64,000 bases of DNA from Ktedonospora formicarum (GCF_016587355.1 NZ_BNJF01000003.1:806001-870000), one strand, 5' to 3'; numbered from the stretch's first letter, positions 43,492 to 51,908 are shown. Translations and numbers: made by a program. Notes: generated by a model not told the origin, from the sequence alone.

Positions 43492-43767
43492 TCAATGAGC
43501 GAGAGGATCGCCAACAAAAAAATCCTGGTTCTTCTTCAGAAAACCACGCCATTCTACGGGGACTGCTGCTTCCTCAAAGATCGCCGTTACGGGGCAGGCT
43601 GGCTCACATGCGCCACAACTAATGCATTCATTCGGGTTGATGTACAAATGCTCGGCATCTTCATAGCCCGGCTCCCCAGGCTGGGGATGAATACAATCTA
43701 CAGGGCATACATCAACACATGAAGCGTCTTTGTTACCAATGCATGGTTGAGTAATCACAAAAGCCAT
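43492..43767 (-). CDS. ferredoxin, 7Fe/8Fe bacterial type
   Basis: A 91-residue ferredoxin. The first cluster segment is CIGNKDASCVDVCPVDCI and the second CISCGACEPACPVTAIF, as in 3Fe-4S/4Fe-4S ferredoxins; the spacing in the first motif leaves one non-standard gap. It passes single electrons in the cytoplasm, possibly to the P450 of this cluster. It is the first gene of the long minus-strand operon. The ATG at 43767 follows GAAGGGAGA; leader hairpin copy 6 lies 36 bp upstream. Confidence 0.93.
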   Translation of the reverse strand: MAFVITQPCIGNKDASCVDVCPVDCIHPQPGEPGYEDAEHLYINPNECISCGACEPACPVTAIFEEAAVPVEWRGFLKKNQDFFVGDPLAH

Positions 43768-43802
43768 TAGCAATCTCCCTTCGGATTTTCTTTCACTTCC
43801 GC

Positions 43803-43865
43803 CTTATCGGAAAACCTGAGCCGCAACCCCTTGCGGGCATGGCAGCTCGTTGGTCTTCGTACAAC
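43803..43865 (-). repeat. leader hairpin repeat family 1, copy 6
   Basis: In the ferredoxin direction it runs from GTTGTACGAAGACC to GGTTTTCCGATAAG, with the inner CCGCAAGGGGTTGCGG-like hairpin. It is the most divergent copy. The divergent 340-bp gap 43768-44107 must also hold the promoters for both cluster arms; I cannot pick them with confidence. Confidence 0.55.
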
Positions 43866-44107
43866 CTTTGTGAACACTACTGAGGCAATCTTGCTAACTA
43901 CTGACTTTCGAGGTAAGAACATTTCCCAACCATCGATCAGAGGCAAATCCACGGCCACCCAAATTTTTGCACGGACTCTTACCAATCGAGAAAATCATTT
44001 AAGATCACGGTAAGTCAGGGGTAAAAAGGAGGAACAACAGTGTCTTCCAGAACTATTACCAATATTGCGTCACGTCATGGGTGCAGACACAAGAAAGGAT
44101 AACGAGC

Positions 44108-45112
44108 TTGAGCAAGATCGCTTTTTTGTATCCCGGTCAGGGATCGCAGAAAGTTGGCATGGGTAAAGAACTATTACGCTCTCATCCTGTGTTATTTAAA
44201 CGCTACGTCATGCAGAGCGACCGGGTTTCCGGCGAGTTAGTGAGCCGCATCAGTCTGATGGGGTCCATTGAGCAGTTAAGCCAGACGCACATCGCCCAAC
44301 CGGCTCTCTTCACATATTCACTGGCTCTAACCGAATATGCCCGGCAATTGGATCTGCGGCCCAATATGGTAGCTGGTCATAGCCTGGGTGAATATACGGC
44401 AGCCGTGGCGGCGGGTGCGCTCTCATTTCAGGAGGGACTTGAGCTCGTCTGCAAGCGTGGGCATCTGATGAAGGCGGCGCAAGATGAGCACCCTGGAGCA
44501 ATGGCAGCGATTGTGGGTCTCCCTAAGAACGAGCTAGAGCCAATATGCCAGGAAATATCCCGGCGCGATCTCGTCCAGGTCACCAACTGGAACGCGCCAG
44601 AGCAACTCGTTGTTTCGGGAACCATGAGCGGTGTCCAGCGCCTGACAGAGTTGTTAAGCATCCGCAAAGGCATAACCGTCCTGCCGCTTTCAGCGAAGGG
44701 TGCCTTCCATTCTTCCCTGATGATCGGGGTGCAGAAGCAGATACGAGAAGAGACGAGTAAGCTGAACTGGCGCAACTCCGATGTGCCCCTGGTAGCGAAC
44801 GCGACCGGAAAGCCGCTCACCCAGGGTTCTGAGATCCAGCAAGAGCTAATTGAGCAGATCGCGAGTCCCGTGCAATGGGTTCTCTGTATGCAAGAGCTTA
44901 TCGCGAATGGCTGCGATACCTTTATCGAACTCGGCGCGGGCCAGGTTCTGACCAAACTTGTGCGCAAAATCGCACCACAGGCCACCGCGCTCGCTATCGA
45001 TACGCCAGACAAACTAGAGCAATACATCCAGTCAAGACAGGTCGCTACTCAACCATCGGTCGCGCCAGTCATGCTATCCGCATTAGGGCAGGCAGGAGAA
45101 GATATCGCATGA
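44108..45112 (+). CDS. fabD: free-standing malonyl-CoA:ACP transacylase (FabD-like)
   Basis: A 334-residue acyltransferase. The TTG at 44108 preceded by AAAGGA (8 nt) gives the typical FabD opening MSKIAFLYPGQGSQKVGMGKEL; a GTG at 44081 would add nine residues. The nucleophile lies in GHSLGEYTAAVAAGAL, the conserved Q in IAQPALFTYSLAL, and AFHSSLM marks malonyl preference. It transfers malonyl units to carrier proteins. The PKS already has an AT domain, so this one may serve as a trans-acting partner, a proofreading enzyme or a FabD copy. Divergent from the operon; overlaps the next small gene by 4 bp. Confidence 0.92.
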   Translation: MSKIAFLYPGQGSQKVGMGKELLRSHPVLFKRYVMQSDRVSGELVSRISLMGSIEQLSQTHIAQPALFTYSLALTEYARQLDLRPNMVAGHSLGEYTAAVAAGALSFQEGLELVCKRGHLMKAAQDEHPGAMAAIVGLPKNELEPICQEISRRDLVQVTNWNAPEQLVVSGTMSGVQRLTELLSIRKGITVLPLSAKGAFHSSLMIGVQKQIREETSKLNWRNSDVPLVANATGKPLTQGSEIQQELIEQIASPVQWVLCMQELIANGCDTFIELGAGQVLTKLVRKIAPQATALAIDTPDKLEQYIQSRQVATQPSVAPVMLSALGQAGEDIA

Positions 45113-45300
45113 GAAATTATCAGAATGTCCAGAGCCTCTCCGCGATTGGCTTTCTTCCAGAAGAGATCAAGCGTTTAGAAAAACTCTGCACTACTCTTGA
45201 GCAACAGGAGCGGGAAGAGCGGCACCGTCTGGTCTTTGCCCGCTGGCTTGTCGCAACGGGACGCCTGAGAGAGGATTTCGTAGAAAAGCGTCAGGAGTAA
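45109..45300 (+). CDS. 63-aa helical protein coupled to the acyltransferase
   Basis: The ATG (45109-45111) overlaps the TGA of the acyltransferase gene, so translation is coupled. The protein MRNYQNVQSLSAIGFLPEEI... has two charged helices (EEIKRLEKLCTTLEQQERE; RHRLVFARWLVATGRLRED) and no cysteine motif or Ser of a carrier protein. It may be an accessory or docking protein of the acyltransferase. I do not recognise it. Confidence 0.65.
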   Translation: MRNYQNVQSLSAIGFLPEEIKRLEKLCTTLEQQEREERHRLVFARWLVATGRLREDFVEKRQE

Positions 45301-45386
45301 TGCTTCCTCGCGATGTAAGTAGCGGGTAAGCTCATGCATCGACCATTGGTGGAAGACCTTTCATGAAATTCAAGGAGCAAAGCAGA

Positions 45387-45833
45387 ATGAAAGAATTGAT
45401 CGATACCTCCGCCGCGAATATCTGCGCCTGCGCCAATCTGCGGCGCACGGATCTGGTGGTTTCACAGTTCTATGATGGGATGCTGGCCCCAAGTGGCCTC
45501 AGCGCCCTGCAATTCTCGATCTTGTGCGCTATCGACACGTTCGATTCCATCACCACTAATCGCCTTATCAAAATCATAGGCATGGATCGGGGTACCCTCT
45601 CGCGTCACTTGAAAGTGCTGGCGAATGAAGATTTTATCTCATTTGAGGCGGGGAATGATCTCTACACCATGCCCTTGAGCATGACTCCGGAAGGGCTGCT
45701 AGTTCTTGAAGATGCCTGGCCTTTATGGCAAAAGGCTCAGAACTACATTGAGAACAACTTTGGGCTCTCTCGCTTCGAGACTCTATTGAATGAACTCCAG
45801 GCAGTAAGAACCGTTCTGACATCCGCGTTATAA
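45387..45833 (+). CDS. MarR-family regulator
   Basis: A 148-residue winged-helix protein with the MarR layout: an N-terminal dimer helix with CACANLRRTDLVVSQFYD, the LSALQFSILCAI helix, TTNRLIKIIGMDRGTLSRHLKVL recognition helix, wing and C-terminal dimer helix. The CxCxNLRR opening is common in a MarR subgroup. AAGGAG 9 nt before the ATG at 45387 sets the start. It lies between the acyltransferase and the P450 in one direction and probably controls this arm. Confidence 0.88.
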   Translation: MKELIDTSAANICACANLRRTDLVVSQFYDGMLAPSGLSALQFSILCAIDTFDSITTNRLIKIIGMDRGTLSRHLKVLANEDFISFEAGNDLYTMPLSMTPEGLLVLEDAWPLWQKAQNYIENNFGLSRFETLLNELQAVRTVLTSAL

Positions 45834-45873
45834 CTTGTCGTGGCAACAGATCTTCAGAAAGGAGGAGTGAGCA

Positions 45874-47085
45874 ATGTCAGAAGCTCTTGGAGTCGCATTT
45901 GATCCGCTCGCGGAAGATCCCTATCCATTTTATACCAGGGCCAGGCATGAAGAGCCAATAATGTACAGTCCCGAACTGGATGCCTGGATCATAACCCGCT
46001 ATAAGGATATTCAGCAAATTCTTTTGCAGCCCGCGATCTTCTCATCATCCAACGCGTTAACATCTCCCGTGGTCTTTTCTCCACGCGTGCTTGAGGAGCT
46101 AATAAAAGGTTACCTCCCCGTCCCTATTGTTCTCAATACGGATGGTGCCGATCACACACGCTTCCGCCAGCCCTTGATCAAAGCCTTCGCGCCATCTCGA
46201 ATCAGAAAGATGGAGCCCTTTGTATTCGAGGTGGCGAACAGGCTGGTAGACACTTTTATCCAGCGACGGCAGGTAGAGATCATAAGTCAATTCGCGTACC
46301 CCCTGGCGCTCGAAGTCGTGCTTTCCTTATTGGGAATTCCAAGCAACGACATTGAGCAAACTCGGCAATGGAGCCAGGATTGGCTTATTCTCATGTCTAC
46401 CCAGATTGAGGAGGAGCGCCAGATTGAGTACGCGCGGGGAACGGTGGATTTCCAGCGTTATCTAGCCGCGCTGGTCGCGGAGCGAAGGCGGGAGCCCAAA
46501 GACGATTTAATTAGCACGCTTATTCACTTTGAGATGCCGGAAGAGGAGCCGTTAGAAGAGAACGAGCTGGTCATTATGTTACAGGGGCTTATTTTAGCGG
46601 GCCACGAAAGCACGACCAATATGATTGGCACCGGGCTACAGGTCATGCTAGAACAACCTGAGCATTGGACATGGTTACGTGAACATCCTCAGTCAATTCC
46701 CCAGGTCGTCGAAGAGATCCTGCGCTATGATGCCCCTATTCAGATGTTTGCCCGTACCACAACCAGAGAAGTTATAGTAGACGGCGTGATCTTGCCTGAA
46801 GAGGCATCACTCCTACTGCTCTATGGATCGGGAAATCGGGATGAGGCCGCGTTCCATTGTCCGCATGAGTTTCAGCCGCAACGCACGCCTAACCATCATC
46901 TCGCGTTCGGTCATGGGGTACACTTCTGTGTTGGCGCTGCCCTGGCTCGCCTGGAGGGGCGGATAGCATTCGAGGTGCTCAGCCAGCGCATTCCACAGCT
47001 ACGCATCGTACCGGGACAGCATCTCACACATATTCCCACCCTTCTCTTCCGGGGCTATGAACATCTAAAAGTGGAGTGGACGTAG
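45874..47085 (+). CDS. cytochrome P450
   Basis: A 403-residue bacterial P450. AGHEST at 242-247 is the oxygen-binding I-helix motif, E281-x-x-R284 the K-helix pair, and FGHGVHFCVGAALARLEG holds the haem cysteine, Cys352. The overall form matches the CYP107-like soluble class. It inserts one oxygen atom into a C-H or C=C bond and needs a ferredoxin; the cluster ferredoxin is a candidate. AAAGGAGG upstream supports the ATG. Its rho-independent terminator is split by an IS. Confidence 0.95.
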   Translation: MSEALGVAFDPLAEDPYPFYTRARHEEPIMYSPELDAWIITRYKDIQQILLQPAIFSSSNALTSPVVFSPRVLEELIKGYLPVPIVLNTDGADHTRFRQPLIKAFAPSRIRKMEPFVFEVANRLVDTFIQRRQVEIISQFAYPLALEVVLSLLGIPSNDIEQTRQWSQDWLILMSTQIEEERQIEYARGTVDFQRYLAALVAERRREPKDDLISTLIHFEMPEEEPLEENELVIMLQGLILAGHESTTNMIGTGLQVMLEQPEHWTWLREHPQSIPQVVEEILRYDAPIQMFARTTTREVIVDGVILPEEASLLLLYGSGNRDEAAFHCPHEFQPQRTPNHHLAFGHGVHFCVGAALARLEGRIAFEVLSQRIPQLRIVPGQHLTHIPTLLFRGYEHLKVEWT

Positions 47086-47152
47086 ATCGCATGCTAAATG
47101 TCGCAAGTGGGAGGATACAGGAAGAGGACAAAAAAGTAGGCGCTGAGCTTTA

Positions 47153-48135
47153 GAGAGTGTCCTAAGACCAAAGAGTAGCCGATAGAAAAAAGAAAGGAGC
47201 AATGCCCCAAATAGATGAGCCGAAAGGAACGAACGAGATGTGTGAGACGAGCAAGCGAAAAGCCTATCCATCGGATGTGACGGATGCCCAATGGGAACTG
47301 ATAGAACCCTTCATACCCAAAGTGTCAGCCAACGCCACCATCCCAACCATTGATCGACGGGAACTCGTCAATGCGATCTTGTATGTCTTGCGTACAGGAT
47401 GCTCATGGAGGCAAATGCCACATGATCTGCCTCATGGCAAGACGGCACATCACTACTTTCGCATGTGGAGCCAGCAAGGGGTCTGGGAGCCCATCATGAC
47501 CCATCTGCGCAAACGATCTCGTGCCGCTATGGGACGAGATCCTGAGCCCAGCGCGGTTATCATTGATAGCCAGTCCATCAAAACCGCTCCCGTCAGAGGG
47601 CCTGAACGCGGCTTTGACGGTGGAAAAAAAATTACCGGCCGTAAACGCCATATTCTGGTTGATACCCAAGGTCACCTGCTTGCGGTGAAAGTCCATTCAG
47701 CACAGATCGTCGATTGCCTGGGGGCTCCCTTGCTGCTGCAAAACCAGCAGGGTCGCTTTCCCCGAGTGCGGCACCTGTTTGCTGATCGTGGCTATCAAGG
47801 GCCTCTGACCGACTGGATCAGGATGCATTTGGGATGGAGGACGGAAATTGTTGCCCGTCCAAGCCCAATCACTCCGGTTTCTGGCACATGGGTTTGGATC
47901 AATGCCAAACCAGTTTACAGGCCTGCGAAGAAGCCCAAGGGGACCTTTCTGGTACAACGCAAACGATGGATCGTTGAGCGCACTTTCGCGTGTCTTACGC
48001 GCTTTCGTCGGCTCGCTCGCGATTACGAAGGCTTACCTACCAGTTCCGAGGCGTTCATCCAGCTTGCCTCTATCCGGCTCATGCTTTCTCGCTTAGCTCC
48101 TTTCCGATACTAAACTTTCTTCTTCGGACACTTTC
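47153..48135 (+). mobile_element. IS5-like insertion sequence, 983 bp
   Basis: Terminal inverted repeats GAGAGTGTCCTAAGA (left) and GAAAGTGTCCGAAGA (right, reverse complement) match at 13 of 15 positions. TTA is duplicated at 47150-47152 and 48136-48138, as in IS5-type insertions. It carries one transposase gene and appears intact. Confidence 0.88.
47238..48113 (+). CDS. IS5-family DDE transposase
   Basis: A 291-residue transposase. The N-terminal DUF4096-type segment is YPSDVTDAQWELIEPFIP and LRTGCSWRQMPHDLP; the DDE core shows IIDSQSIKTA (first Asp), LFADRGYQGP (second Asp) and RWIVERTFACLTRFRRLARDYE (Glu). It cuts and joins the IS ends. Full length, no frameshift seen. The start at 47238 (MCETSKRKAYP) is preferred; an upstream ATG adds 12 residues. 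Confidence 0.93.
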   Translation: MCETSKRKAYPSDVTDAQWELIEPFIPKVSANATIPTIDRRELVNAILYVLRTGCSWRQMPHDLPHGKTAHHYFRMWSQQGVWEPIMTHLRKRSRAAMGRDPEPSAVIIDSQSIKTAPVRGPERGFDGGKKITGRKRHILVDTQGHLLAVKVHSAQIVDCLGAPLLLQNQQGRFPRVRHLFADRGYQGPLTDWIRMHLGWRTEIVARPSPITPVSGTWVWINAKPVYRPAKKPKGTFLVQRKRWIVERTFACLTRFRRLARDYEGLPTSSEAFIQLASIRLMLSRLAPFRY

Positions 48136-48323
48136 TTAGCCAGCGCCTACTTTTTTGGCCTTAAATTCATTATAGATCTCCATTCACCCCTATTATTCCT
48201 TTTGTTTTCACGAAATTTTTTGGCGATATCCAGAAACGCGCATAACCGGACCAAACTTGTCCGGTTTAAATGAGATACTATCCATAAGCAAATATTTAAA
48301 GCGAATTATGAAAGGGTATCTCA

Positions 48324-49025
48324 ATGACCACACAGCCATTCAAGGATATAGTACTCGACTTAGTGCGGCAGAGTCAGCTTGATGAAGAGGCGTTCTGGCA
48401 GGGGATGAGCGAGGCCGAGCGCAATGCCGCCGGGGAGTGGACACTCTGGTCCGCCAAGGATCATATAGCTCATAGGACGTTCTGGCGTCAGGATCTTAAC
48501 CGGAAGTTGACCGCGCTTGTACAGCAGCAGGAGATACCTTCAACCGATGAGGACGAAGAGCATCTCAATGAGTCAACGTATAAGACGCAATCTCAGCGCC
48601 CCTGGTTGGATATCCATGCCGACTCTGAGCACGCCTACGCGGAGCTTTTCCGCCTGGCAGAGCAATTGAGCGAGGATGATCTGACTTCCACCCGTTTCCC
48701 CGCAATTTCAGGGAAAAATCCACTGTACACGACCTTCTTTGGCGCGCTCTTCGAGCATGAGCATGAGCATCTCGCGCAATACTATGTTGATCATCACGAC
48801 CTCCCGAAGGCGATTGAAGTACGTGAGCGGTGCATTAACACCATCCTTCAGACGGGGGTACCAGAATGGGTGAAGGGGTGGTTTATCTATAACCTGGCAT
48901 GCTTCTACGCGCAGCACAATGAATTAGAGAAAGCGGCGACACGTCTCCAAGAAGCGGTGACAGCCACACCCGAACTCGAAGAGCGTTCAAAGAGCGATCC
49001 CGATCTAGCGGCCTTACGCGCTTAA
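48324..49025 (+). CDS. DinB/ClbS-DfsB-like four-helix protein with C-terminal helical repeat
   Basis: A 233-residue paralogue of the gene at 6376-7071. The N-terminal bundle has GEWTLWSAKDHIAHRTFWRQD; the second half has FFGALFEHEHEHLAQYYVDHHD, with clustered histidines that may bind metal, and the C-terminus is a TPR-like pair (FIYNLACFYAQHNELEKAATRL). ClbS/DfsB members include resistance proteins. GAAAGGG lies before the ATG. It forms a two-gene unit with the RidA gene 21 bp downstream. Confidence 0.68.
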   Translation: MTTQPFKDIVLDLVRQSQLDEEAFWQGMSEAERNAAGEWTLWSAKDHIAHRTFWRQDLNRKLTALVQQQEIPSTDEDEEHLNESTYKTQSQRPWLDIHADSEHAYAELFRLAEQLSEDDLTSTRFPAISGKNPLYTTFFGALFEHEHEHLAQYYVDHHDLPKAIEVRERCINTILQTGVPEWVKGWFIYNLACFYAQHNELEKAATRLQEAVTATPELEERSKSDPDLAALRA

Positions 49026-49046
49026 TCAGAAAAGCGAGGAATATGC

Positions 49047-49481
49047 ATGACACAGCATCCAGAGGAGAGCCCTATCCACGGCTCAGTGCAACACCTAAAC
49101 CCTGAGACTATGCATAAGAATCCCGCGTTTACGCAGGCAATCACCGTCACAGGACCGACAAGAACGATCTATATTGGCGGGCAAGATGCCGTTGACGCTG
49201 ATGGCAATATCGTAGGAAAGGGTGACCTCGCCGCTCAGACGCGCCAGGTCTTGAAAAACTTGCGCTTAGTGCTCGACGCCGCTGGTGCCAGGCCAGAGCA
49301 TATCATCAAATGGAATATTTATCTGGTTCAGGGGCAATCATTTCAGGCAGGTTATGAGGCCTTTCAAGAATTCTGGGGTCGTCAACCCAATCCACCCATA
49401 ATCACTGGAATGTTTGTCGCGGGGCTGGCGCACCCGGATTTTCTGGTGGAGATAGATGCTATCGCCGTGGTTCCCGCTTAG
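49047..49481 (+). CDS. RidA/YjgF-family protein
   Basis: A 144-residue trimeric-barrel protein. Typical segments are TIYIGGQDAVDADGNIVGKGDLAAQTRQVLKNL, the LDAAGARPEHIIKWNIYL strand, and the last part with PNPPIITGMFVAGLAHPDFLVEIDAIAVV. RidA proteins hydrolyse reactive enamines, but other members (Rid2-7) have other roles. The catalytic Arg position appears replaced in VAGLAHP (R in RidA is in the R-x-x-x-x-x-LP region), so this may belong to a non-deaminating subgroup. Confidence 0.85.
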   Translation: MTQHPEESPIHGSVQHLNPETMHKNPAFTQAITVTGPTRTIYIGGQDAVDADGNIVGKGDLAAQTRQVLKNLRLVLDAAGARPEHIIKWNIYLVQGQSFQAGYEAFQEFWGRQPNPPIITGMFVAGLAHPDFLVEIDAIAVVPA

Positions 49482-49509
49482 ATACATAAGGTGACGCGCC
49501 GCACCCACC

Positions 49510-49558
49510 GGGGAGCGATGCTCCCCCAGGGGTGGCGGGCCGGGGTTCCCGGCCCGCC
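49510..49558 (-). terminator. two GC-rich hairpins at the end of the GC-rich block
   Basis: GGGGAGC-GAT-GCTCCCC (49510-49526) and GGCGGGCCGGG/CCCGGCCCGCC (49534-49558) follow the stop of the membrane protein gene at 49582 (minus strand). There is no T-run. Confidence 0.55.
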
Positions 49559-49581
49559 GTGCGCGCGGTTGTTCTGAGAGG

Positions 49582-50283
49582 TCAGCCCTGCAGGTAGGGC
49601 TGGTTCTGGGCCTCGGTGATGGCCAGCTCGTCGGTGTGGACGGCCCAGTACCTGGCCGTCCACGCCGTGAAGAGCGTTGTGCCGAGCACGACGCCCAGGA
49701 AGATCCACCCGTAGGGCAGGCCCCGCAGCCCGAACACCTGCGAGCTCACGAACCAGGTCAGGATCGCGATCCCGACTCCGATGGCGGCGCCCCAGACGGC
49801 CCCCAGGAGCGGAACCTCGGTGAGCCACGTGCGCTGGCGCCGCAGGTCCACCGGCTGGCGCTGGTGCTGCTCGCCGCCCGAGATGTCGTCCACGGGAGGC
49901 GTTGTACGGTAGATCTCCACCAGGTCTTTGTACGCGCCGTGACGCTTGCGGGCGTAGGCGCAGATCACCTCGCAGACGAGGCCCGCGATGACGAAGGCCA
50001 TGAGAGCGTGCCAGGCCCAGGCGGCGGCGGAGTGCGGCCACTGGGCGCTGACCCAGCGCTCACACGAGTAGTCGCTGTCGAAGCAGTTGTCGTAGTCCCG
50101 CACGTTGTAGCCCTCGCCACGGTGGTCCGCGTTCCAGCTCCACCGCATGAAGCCGCCCACCAGCCAGGTCGCGAACGCGACGACTGAGCCGCATTCGGCC
50201 CACGCTTTGAAGCACTCCCACTGTCGGGGAAAGATGCCCCCGGTTTGGGGCTTGCTGCCGAATACGTCGACTTTCCGCTGCAT
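49582..50283 (-). CDS. GC-rich membrane protein, 233 aa
   Basis: Four predicted membrane segments: VVAFATWLVGGFMRW, AWHALMAFVIAGLVCEVICAY, LLGAVWGAAIGVGIAILTWF and GWIFLGVVLGTTLFTAWTARYW. Between the first two lies a loop with two cysteines (NCFDSDYSCERW). GGGAGG before the ATG supports the start. Codon use is much more GC-rich than in the rows on both sides, like the cassettes at 55.5-63.1 kb, suggesting a common foreign source. I do not recognise the family. The gap 50284-50602 upstream holds no gene. Confidence 0.7.
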   Translation of the reverse strand: MQRKVDVFGSKPQTGGIFPRQWECFKAWAECGSVVAFATWLVGGFMRWSWNADHRGEGYNVRDYDNCFDSDYSCERWVSAQWPHSAAAWAWHALMAFVIAGLVCEVICAYARKRHGAYKDLVEIYRTTPPVDDISGGEQHQRQPVDLRRQRTWLTEVPLLGAVWGAAIGVGIAILTWFVSSQVFGLRGLPYGWIFLGVVLGTTLFTAWTARYWAVHTDELAITEAQNQPYLQG

Positions 50284-50602
50284 TACGTTGACCTCCCAGT
50301 CAACTCGTTGTGAATGTCCATTTCTCCTGCGCGAAATGCTGCGGTGGGGTTCTTATATAAAACCCTTCGCGCAAGTGCGGCATGGAGCTTGTCTAGGGAG
50401 TCATATAGGACAACTCCGGGATTGGTATAAGTTCTCTCCTTTCAGGTGAGATCGTAACCAATCTGTTCTCGGCGACAAGAGCGGACGGAACGAGAACAAG
50501 TCAGAACATCTTTTATGATACTCCATTTCTTTCCCAAAAAGAGGAAAAATGTTCCCTATTCACCCCCAATTTCGCGTTAAGTGCAGCACATTCGTCTGGT
50601 GC

Positions 50603-51700
50603 TTACCTAGAGGTGATAGTAACGGAACTGGCGGAACTGGCAACCTCGATATCGTAGTATGGACCGGCGGGTTCGTAGCCTGGGCTTTGTAGATGTATGT
50701 TGTTGCCAATATCGCTAAAGGTCTGGTCATCGAAGTAGAAGGCAGAGACCCAGCCCTTGAGGTGCGCCCGGGCGGAAACCCCTGCGGGGCGCTGAATGTC
50801 AATCTCCGAGGCTCCCCCGGTGAATCGTACAGGAACGACGCTAGTTGGTACGGGAAGCTTCAGGCGGATGATGCTATATCCCCCCTTGACGTCCACTCCG
50901 GCGAGGTTCAGACCATCTAGTTCGGCGTCAACCTCCAGACCACCACCCTGGATCGCGACCCGCCAGGGTATGTTGGCGTTGAGCTCGACCTCCGCCGCCT
51001 CCTGCTTGCTGCTCAGGGCCAGCAGACGTCGTGGATAGCGAATGGTGACCGCTCCTTCTTTGACCTTCACGTCTGGCATACGCCCTTCAAAGCGAGCCTG
51101 ATAGAGGTTGTCAGTATTCCCAGCGGCGCGTATGTTCAGGCGCGAGAGACCGGATGAGACGACGAGTTTACCGCTCTCTATTCTTCCCAGCGGAGCGGAG
51201 GAAATCCCCTCATCGCTCTCAGGTGCCTCTCGCAACTGGACGATCTCGCTACGCGCAAGCGCGTTGCTGCGCTTGAGAAAATTTAATAGAAAGGCTATCT
51301 GCTCCTCGTCGTAGTCTGACGTCAGGGTTCCCCATGCCTGATCCAGAGAGGCAAAGAGCGGCCCAACTTTGCGATCTTCGCTTTTATTGCTTGCGAGCCG
51401 AACAATAACCCTGCGCCCGTCGTTGGGGTCGCGCTCCCGGTGTACAATACCAGTCTCCTCTAAGCGGTTGAGCATGCCCGTGATCGCGCCCGTGGTGAGG
51501 CCCGTCAGGTCGGCGAGTTGACCCGCCGTCGCGGGTCCCGCGCTCTCCAAAAGGTCGATAACCTGCATATCTGTGACGGTCATACCGATACTAGCAGCTG
51601 CCGCCCGGAAGAAGGATGCGCCCAGTCCGTGGAACTGCCGGAGTTCGCGTGCCAGTTCGCCTCGTCTATCAGCAGGCTTTTCCTGATTATCCCTTGACAA
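50603..51700 (-). CDS. MarR-type regulator fused to a beta-sheet (toastrack-like) domain
   Basis: A 365-residue protein starting with TTG at 51700, preceded by AAGGAGG (8 nt). Residues 1-145 are a MarR winged helix (TDMQVIDLLESAGPATAGQLADLTGLTTGAITGMLNRLEETGIV; wing RERDPNDGRRVIVRL). The last 190 residues are repetitive beta strands (RIESGKLVVSSGLSRLNIRAAG; VKVKEGAVTIRYPRR; ITSR end), resembling the DUF4097/toastrack sheets found in LiaF- and Spore-type proteins. Such a fusion could sense an envelope or ligand cue directly. It lies 208 bp downstream of the rpoC-like gene on the same strand. Confidence 0.75.
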   Translation of the reverse strand: MSRDNQEKPADRRGELARELRQFHGLGASFFRAAAASIGMTVTDMQVIDLLESAGPATAGQLADLTGLTTGAITGMLNRLEETGIVHRERDPNDGRRVIVRLASNKSEDRKVGPLFASLDQAWGTLTSDYDEEQIAFLLNFLKRSNALARSEIVQLREAPESDEGISSAPLGRIESGKLVVSSGLSRLNIRAAGNTDNLYQARFEGRMPDVKVKEGAVTIRYPRRLLALSSKQEAAEVELNANIPWRVAIQGGGLEVDAELDGLNLAGVDVKGGYSIIRLKLPVPTSVVPVRFTGGASEIDIQRPAGVSARAHLKGWVSAFYFDDQTFSDIGNNIHLQSPGYEPAGPYYDIEVASSASSVTITSR

Positions 51701-51908
51701 CTTGTGAGCCTCCTTACAAGCCACGCTTCTCTTTATGACTAAGCTATTTTTATCACAACTTTGTTTAATGATTCATTGAAAGCTATTGTAGCATAGTCAC
51801 TAAGATTTTGAAAGGGCGAATATCAATGGTAGCTCGCAAGCCAATGAAAAGGTGTAAGAACACGCGAAATGTGGGCAGAATTAGCATGCCTGTTCGGTTG
51901 GAGCGCGG

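Larger units (their letters stand above)
47130..48156 (+). terminator. P450 terminator split by IS insertion
   Basis: The left arm (AAAAAAGTAGGCGCTGAGC, 47130-47148) and the right arm (GCCAGCGCCTACTTTTTT, 48139-48156) are complementary apart from one bulged A, and flank the IS. Taking out the IS and one TTA restores an 18-bp stem with a TTTA loop, an ideal terminator for the P450 gene. Confidence 0.75.
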
